NCBI GenBank assembly: GCA_033182465.1
Contig: CP137318.1
Span: 806,001 to 870,000, forward strand
Reading direction: 5' to 3'
Length of the DNA stretch: 64,000 bases
Source of the DNA: Sanghuangporus weigelae
Taxonomy: Eukaryota; Basidiomycota; Agaricomycetes; Hymenochaetales; Hymenochaetaceae
Position 1 is the stretch's first letter. Each line of letters starts with the position of its first letter. A program made the position numbers and the translations under genes. The notes beneath the pieces were generated by a model that was not told the origin of the DNA, did no database searches, and saw only the letters and a program-made list of their open reading frames with translations. Positions 59,637 to 64,000 of the stretch are shown in pieces.

Positions 59637-61064
59637 ATGGCTATCGAAGTCGTTCCTCTTCCCGTGCCCCCGTCTGTGGACACATCCAAGTTCAGCCCGG
59701 ACTTTGGTAGGGAAATCAAGGGCGTAAAGCCAGGAGAGCTCACAGAAGAGCAGTTCAAGGAGATTCAGCAGCTCCTTTACAAGGTACATTATTCTATTAA
59801 TTGCTTGTATGCGTCATAGTCCCTAAAGTATGTATCAAGCATGGCGCTATACTGTTCAGAGACGCCGACCTCTCTCCTGAGCAGCAGTTTGCTCTGACCA
59901 AGGTATGTATCTTCCTGAGACAATGCTGCAGGTACGCATTCCGATTGCTATGCTGTGCTAGGCCTTCGACCCAAGCTGCGAGACCTATGGTCACGGAAAC
60001 AACAAAACCGGCAAGGAAGTCAAGTCCGTGCTTCATCCGGATCTTAAAACCATCCCGCGTGTGCCGCAGGTACAACTTATCGGCAACGGTGTCGTCTATA
60101 ATCACGAAGGTCTCGCCGAGGCGAAGCTCAAGCACCCCTCGCACACGACCTTCCATAAAACACGGGTCTCACCCGAGGACGAAAAGAAGGGCTATACCCG
60201 CTTCTATCGATGGCACATCGACGCTGCGCTGTACGATCTCAATCCACCCAAGGTCACAACGTTGTATGGCATCGAGGCCCCACAGGGCGCTCCGCAGGTT
60301 GTACGCTATGACGATGGAACTGGTGATGAGCTTCCCGTCCCACTTGGCACGACTGCTTTTGTAGACGGCAAAACCATATTTGACATTCTGCCGCCGGAGC
60401 TGAAGAGTGTTGCTGTCCGAACCTGCGTCCGGTATGCACCTCATCCGTACGTCTGGATGGCCACGGCTCGCTCGAATTCGCTAGGTCTCGGTATGGAAAC
60501 GGAGGGACTTGAGATGAAACTTGATGAGCTGCCGCCATGGGACGAGAGCAAGATCAAGGTCCTGCCGATGGTATGCTTGCGGCATCTAATCGGATACGCT
60601 CATTTTCTAATCAAATGCTGTCATAGCTTTGGAAGAACCCAGTCACCGGAAACTTGCATTTTCAGGTTCACCCAAGTGCGATACAGGAGCTGCTCATCGA
60701 TCCGCTTCCCGAAGGCGCAAAGAGGGAGGGTGCTTTGTATCCTGATGGCGCGCGTCTGACGGACTTGAAGGAGGTGCGCGATCTTGTCTATAGGATGCAA
60801 CGTCCGGCTATCGCTTCTTCGTTGGTATATCCGCATGACTGGTCAGTAGATTGCACTTGTATTCATGCATTCCACGGTCGCTGACTTCGTCTCCTGTAAT
60901 ACAGGAAACCAAAGGACCTCGTCATCTTCCACAACCGCGGGGTTCTACATACCGTAGTTGGTGCGTTCACGCCTGATCAGGTGCGTGTGTTCCATCAGTG
61001 CAACCTCGCTGCATCGGACGAGCCTGCCGGACCAACACCAGAGGACGTCAAGGCTTGGGCTTAA
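59637..61064 (+). CDS. xanA: Alpha-ketoglutarate-dependent xanthine dioxygenase
   Basis: Oxidises xanthine to uric acid with 2-oxoglutarate and Fe(II), a fungal alternative to xanthine dehydrogenase. TauD-fold protein starting MAIEVVPLPVPPS. XanA-type blocks: HGAILFRDADLSPEQQFALT, AFDPSCETYGHGNNKTGKE, SVLHPDLKTIPRVPQVQLIG, GYTRFYRWHIDAALYDLNPP (iron-binding HxD), RYDDGTGDELPVPLGTTAF, YAPHPYVWMATARSNSLGLG, TGNLHFQVHPSAIQELL, VRDLVYRMQRPAIASSLVYP, FHNRGVLHTVVGAFTPDQVR (distal iron His), and end PEDVKAWA. Introns at least at 59784, 59902 and in the region 60570-60960 keep the family frame. It is the strongest family match in the purine-catabolism enzymes; other TauD-like dioxygenases are less similar. 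Confidence 0.9.
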
Positions 61065-61434
61065 TGCAATCGGATCGTGTCTGGGCCGCCAGTGCAGAAC
61101 GCTTAATGACAATTTACGATTCAATTGTCTGTCTTTTCTTGGTTTTTGGTTCCTGTAAGTTTGGAGGGGAGGATTGAAGTTGTGAGGTGGCAAGTAATAA
61201 TGCAACCTGAATGTCGTATTACGACCTATGCTCTTGTGTATCGCAAAAATGTGTAGTAGTTTTGTAACGGTTGAAGTGGTAATCCGAACAGTTTGTGACG
61301 CGACGCGTCTTGTTCATGTTCGCGTCTGAGCCACGTGCAGACGCGACTTCAACGTTCCACGCGACATCCATTTTCTCGCTCTCGCATTGACATAACCCAT
61401 TCGCGTTATCGACAACCAAACAGTACCTCCGACA
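61065..61434. other. Intergenic, xanthine dioxygenase to centrin
   Basis: About 370 bases between two plus-strand genes, with a CCACGTG motif near 61332 before the centrin start. No gene recognised. Confidence 0.45.
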
Positions 61435-62099
61435 ATGTATTCAGCTGCCTCAAAAGCCAAGCGGCGTACTCATGCCCGTCCGGAGCTCTCCGACGAACAA
61501 AAGCAAGAAATCAAAGAGGCTTTCGAACTGTTCGACACGGACAAGGACAGGTGTCTCGACTACCACGAGCTCAAAGTTGCTATGCGCGCGCTGGGGTTCG
61601 ATTTGAAGAAGGCCGAGGTGCTGAAGATCCTGAGGGACCATGACAAGACGGGGCATGGATTAATGGAGTACGAGGATTTTGTTAAGATTAGTTGCGTGTT
61701 TTGGGTTTCTTTGCTGGAACGTAGTGGCTGACACAAGCGCTCACACTTTCTGATTGTGCTTGGAACCTTTCGTAGTGAGCGAGCGTATACTTGCACGCGA
61801 CCCGCTGGACGAAATCAAACGCGCTTTTCAACTGTTCGACGACGACAACACTGGTAAGATCAGTCTGCGGAATCTTCGGAGAGTAGCTCGGGATTTAGGC
61901 GATAAACTTGATGATGAGGAATTGTACGTCCGTTCTGTCCTCCTCAATTTTGCCTGCTAGTAGCTCGGATGCTCAGGCCCTGACTCTGCATATTTTGATG
62001 TGTTTTGATAGACAAGCGATGATCGATGAATTCGATTTGGACCAAGACGGGGAAATAAACGAACAGGAATTCATCGCTATAATGACAGACGATGCGTAA
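61435..62099 (+). CDS. CDC31: Centrin (Cdc31), spindle pole body calcium-binding protein
   Basis: Four EF-hand calcium-binding protein needed for spindle-pole-body duplication and also found in TREX-2 and XPC complexes. Start [21 protein letters not shown]1 [14 protein letters not shown]2 [16 protein letters not shown]3 [14 protein letters not shown]4 [28 protein letters not shown] and [15 protein letters not shown] are typical centrin helices. An intron is spliced so that VKIMSERIL is restored (junction A/TG), and another before [10 protein letters not shown]. The end is FIAIMTDDA. Three exons; about 160 residues. The second loop is slightly degenerate at its first metal-ligand region. Confidence 0.95.
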
Positions 62100-62646
62100 T
62101 TTGTATCAATATCGTTACGCGCACTACTTGACACCGTTCTTCTCCCTGTTCTTCGCCTGCGCCGTGCCTCACTTGATTCGTATCTGATGTGGTATATTTC
62201 TTCTGCTCGGACGAGTTGTATTATTTAATTTCGTTTTTTTGCTGCCTGCCATTGGCTCTGCCATCCGACGAAGCATGTGTATGATTATTATGACACGCAC
62301 ATAATCTCGTTTCAGTGCCAGATCTAGAATCATAGTCAACGCGTCCAAGGATCGTTAGATCTTTCCCTCCTACTCATCCAGCCCGGTCCGTTACGGTCTT
62401 CCGAAGGGTTGTGTACCGCGATCACAAGATTGACGACGGAAGTTCAGAATGAGCCTACATGCGGAGTCTATTCCAGCGAACGGTCAAGACTCCTCAGAAA
62501 CGCTTCTATGTTTTTGCTTGTGACCCCGACATTTGCCCGAATTTCTATCAATTCTCGAGTGGCACCATGCGTCAAGGGATTGAGTGCTCTTTAAAACTTG
62601 GGTTGGCACTTCGTAGAGCGATGAAACGTCTCTGCATGTGAGGATA
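62100..62646. other. Promoter region of the mannanase gene
   Basis: 547 bases before the mannanase start. A GCGGAG at about 62460 fits the CreA/Mig1 type SYGGRG site. TTTAAAA near 62590 is a weak TATA candidate. Inference only. Confidence 0.4.
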
Positions 62647-64000
62647 ATGATGGGACTCTGGTCTGTTGCCGCGGCCGTGTCATTTGCTCTTGAGATTTTC
62701 TCTGCTGTATTGGGCGTGTCTGCGCGCCCGCGTCGTGTTCCTCTGGGGTTTGCTACAACGGATGGAACTCAGTTCGTAGTTGACGGGAAGCCTTTCGTAA
62801 GTCATCCGGCTTTATAACGGTTTCTTTGATGGTAAAAATACTGACTTGAATCCTCCAGAGTTTTGTCGGCGCTAACTCCTACGTTAGATTCCTGATCAAT
62901 TTTCAAAAAAAAAAATTCCATGGCTGAGATGTTTATGCTTCAAGTGGCTTCCTCTCCTGTTGACGGAACATGATGTTGAACTGACATTCCAAGGTATGCG
63001 CGAGCAAGGAATCAAGGTGGTGCGGACGTGGGTGAGCAGCAACATTTAATGGTATTAAGAAATTAGTAGATACTGGTTCTTTCTCGTGAAGGGTTTCAAT
63101 GCGATCAATGCGACTGAGCTTCCGTACGCTCTCGATTCTGGATTGACATACTACCAGGCTGGTTCATTTCATTCCAATGGGCTTGGGTTCAAGATTTGCT
63201 GATTATTTTCCCTTCTGGTTCATCAGGTCTGGAAGAGCAGCCAGTGGGCGCTCAATGACGACTCTCAAGGCTTGGAGAGGCTCGACAACGTCGTGAAGAC
63301 GGCGGCAAAGTATGATATTCGCTTGATCGTTACTTTGACGAATAACTGGTAAGAGGCAAATCCGGATAGTACACAATTTGACCTGATCGCCGGCTACAGG
63401 GTTGGATATGGGGTGAGTATTCTGGAAATCCATTCGGCAACAGCACCAACTGACAGAACTTCCAGGGCTCGGACTTGTATCTTAACTGGATGATTGGCTC
63501 GAATGCAACACATGATCTATTCTTTACGGATAGAAATGTGATCTCAGAATACCGTAAGTAATGCATTCGACCCACTTCCGATCATTTCTTCTACCCTTGA
63601 AACGATGTTGTCTTCTTAGAGAGCTATACAAAGACAATCGTGGAACGATACAAAGATTCTCCTTCGATATTCGCTTGGGAGCTTATAAACGAAGCGCGTT
63701 GTCTGAGCGACTTGATCCCTGCTGGCCCGAATTGCGTGCCTGGTTCCGACACGCTGCATACGTGGTATCGAGAGCAGAGCGACTTTGTTCGCAGCCTGTG
63801 AGTATTCATAATTATTCAAATGAGATGCGTCGTCATTAAGTTTGAACGTCATCTGACAGTGATCGTTTCCATCTGATCACGAGTGGTGGCGAAGGTCAAT
63901 TTTACTGGACTGATCCACCCGTGATGTACGCCGCGAAATGTCTTGCTGCCAGACAAGGATATTAAGCAGATGTATTCAGATGGTCCAATGGTATAGCTTC
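62647..64000 (+). CDS. Secreted GH5 endo-beta-1,4-mannanase (3' end off the window)
   Basis: Predicted endo-mannanase, secreted for hemicellulose breakdown. Start MMGLWSVAAAVSFALEIFSA, a signal peptide with a likely cut after GVSA. Blocks of GH5_7 follow: TDGTQFVVDGKPFSFVGAN (spliced to) WLPLLLTEHDVELTFQGMRE, GIKVVRTWGFNAIN, LERLDNVVKTAAKYDIRLIV, LTNNWVGYGGSDLYLNWM and the catalytic acid block FAWELINEARC, with the acid Glu in a NEAR rather than NEP motif. After RSLDRFHLITSGGEGQFYW the gene splices to a fragment WSNGIAS at the last bases. The nucleophile and C-terminal strand are outside the window. Several short introns; one (62890-62948 region) contains a run of about ten A. Confidence 0.88.

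Noticed and set aside
63960-64000. End of window (TGGTCCAATGGTATAGCTTC) resembles the D-arm of a tRNA
   Set aside because: It reads as the mannanase exon WSNGIAS after a clear splice site, in frame with the family, so it is coding.
1-64000. Mobile elements, LTR remnants, CRISPR arrays, rRNA
   Set aside because: No reverse transcriptase, integrase, transposase, long terminal or tandem repeats, or RNA consensus was found on either strand by eye.

Overview
The window is nuclear DNA of a filamentous basidiomycete, most likely an Agaricomycete. The genes are dense, on both strands, and mostly cut by many 50-60 base introns with GT...AG ends. The protein set is typical of that group: PX-AGC kinase, BCAS3-family protein, xanthine dioxygenase, GH5 mannanase with a NEAR variant, and a GRAM-VASt lipid-transfer protein. 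I see no bacterial operons, CRISPR array, rRNA, convincing tRNA, transposon or virus-like element. Gene models below were built by reading splice sites and keeping the protein family in frame; starts are ATG codons checked in the sequence.

Layout. 1-2342 (-): two-RRM Mei2-like RNA-binding protein, running off the left edge. 2736-3805 (+): Rab5/Vps21 GTPase. 4250-7294 (-): SH3-RasGEF of the Cdc25 type. 8790-9470 (+): LAMTOR2-like roadblock protein. 10065-11863 (-): COQ1 polyprenyl diphosphate synthase. 12365-13852 (-): D-amino-acid-oxidase family enzyme. 14261-15823 (-): Sec14-like CRAL-TRIO protein. 16542-20191 (-): very large Ser-rich disordered protein of unknown role. 20912-21765 (-): riboflavin synthase. 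22321-28637 (+): TFIID subunit TAF2 carrying three bromodomains. 29741-31431 (-): SAM methyltransferase. 33337-34557 (-): IST1. 35632-38553 (+): GRAM-VASt membrane-anchored lipid-transfer protein. 39146-39666 (+): thioredoxin. 39980-40816 (+): PNPOx-like flavoprotein. 41042-41631 (-): small acidic protein. 42733-47481 (+): PX-AGC kinase. 48653-52879 (+): BCAS3-family WD40 protein. 53497-54813 (+): Tda3-like FAD oxidoreductase. 55413-56276 (-): mitochondrial uL10. 56519-59262 (-): GH47 alpha-mannosidase. 59637-61064 (+): xanthine dioxygenase. 61435-62099 (+): centrin. 62647-end (+): GH5 mannanase, cut by the right edge.

How the genes relate. There is no single pathway cluster. Several neighbours share an endolysosomal or nutrient-signalling theme (Rab5, Cdc25-type RasGEF, Ragulator LAMTOR2, IST1, PX kinase, BCAS3), but they are scattered among housekeeping genes and I would not call this a functional cluster. 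The most unusual items are the TAF2-triple-bromodomain fusion, a 6-base microexon in the Rab5 gene, two GC-AG introns in the Mei2-like gene, and an AGC kinase with an interrupted PX domain and a long activation-loop insertion. I found no undescribed multi-gene system.
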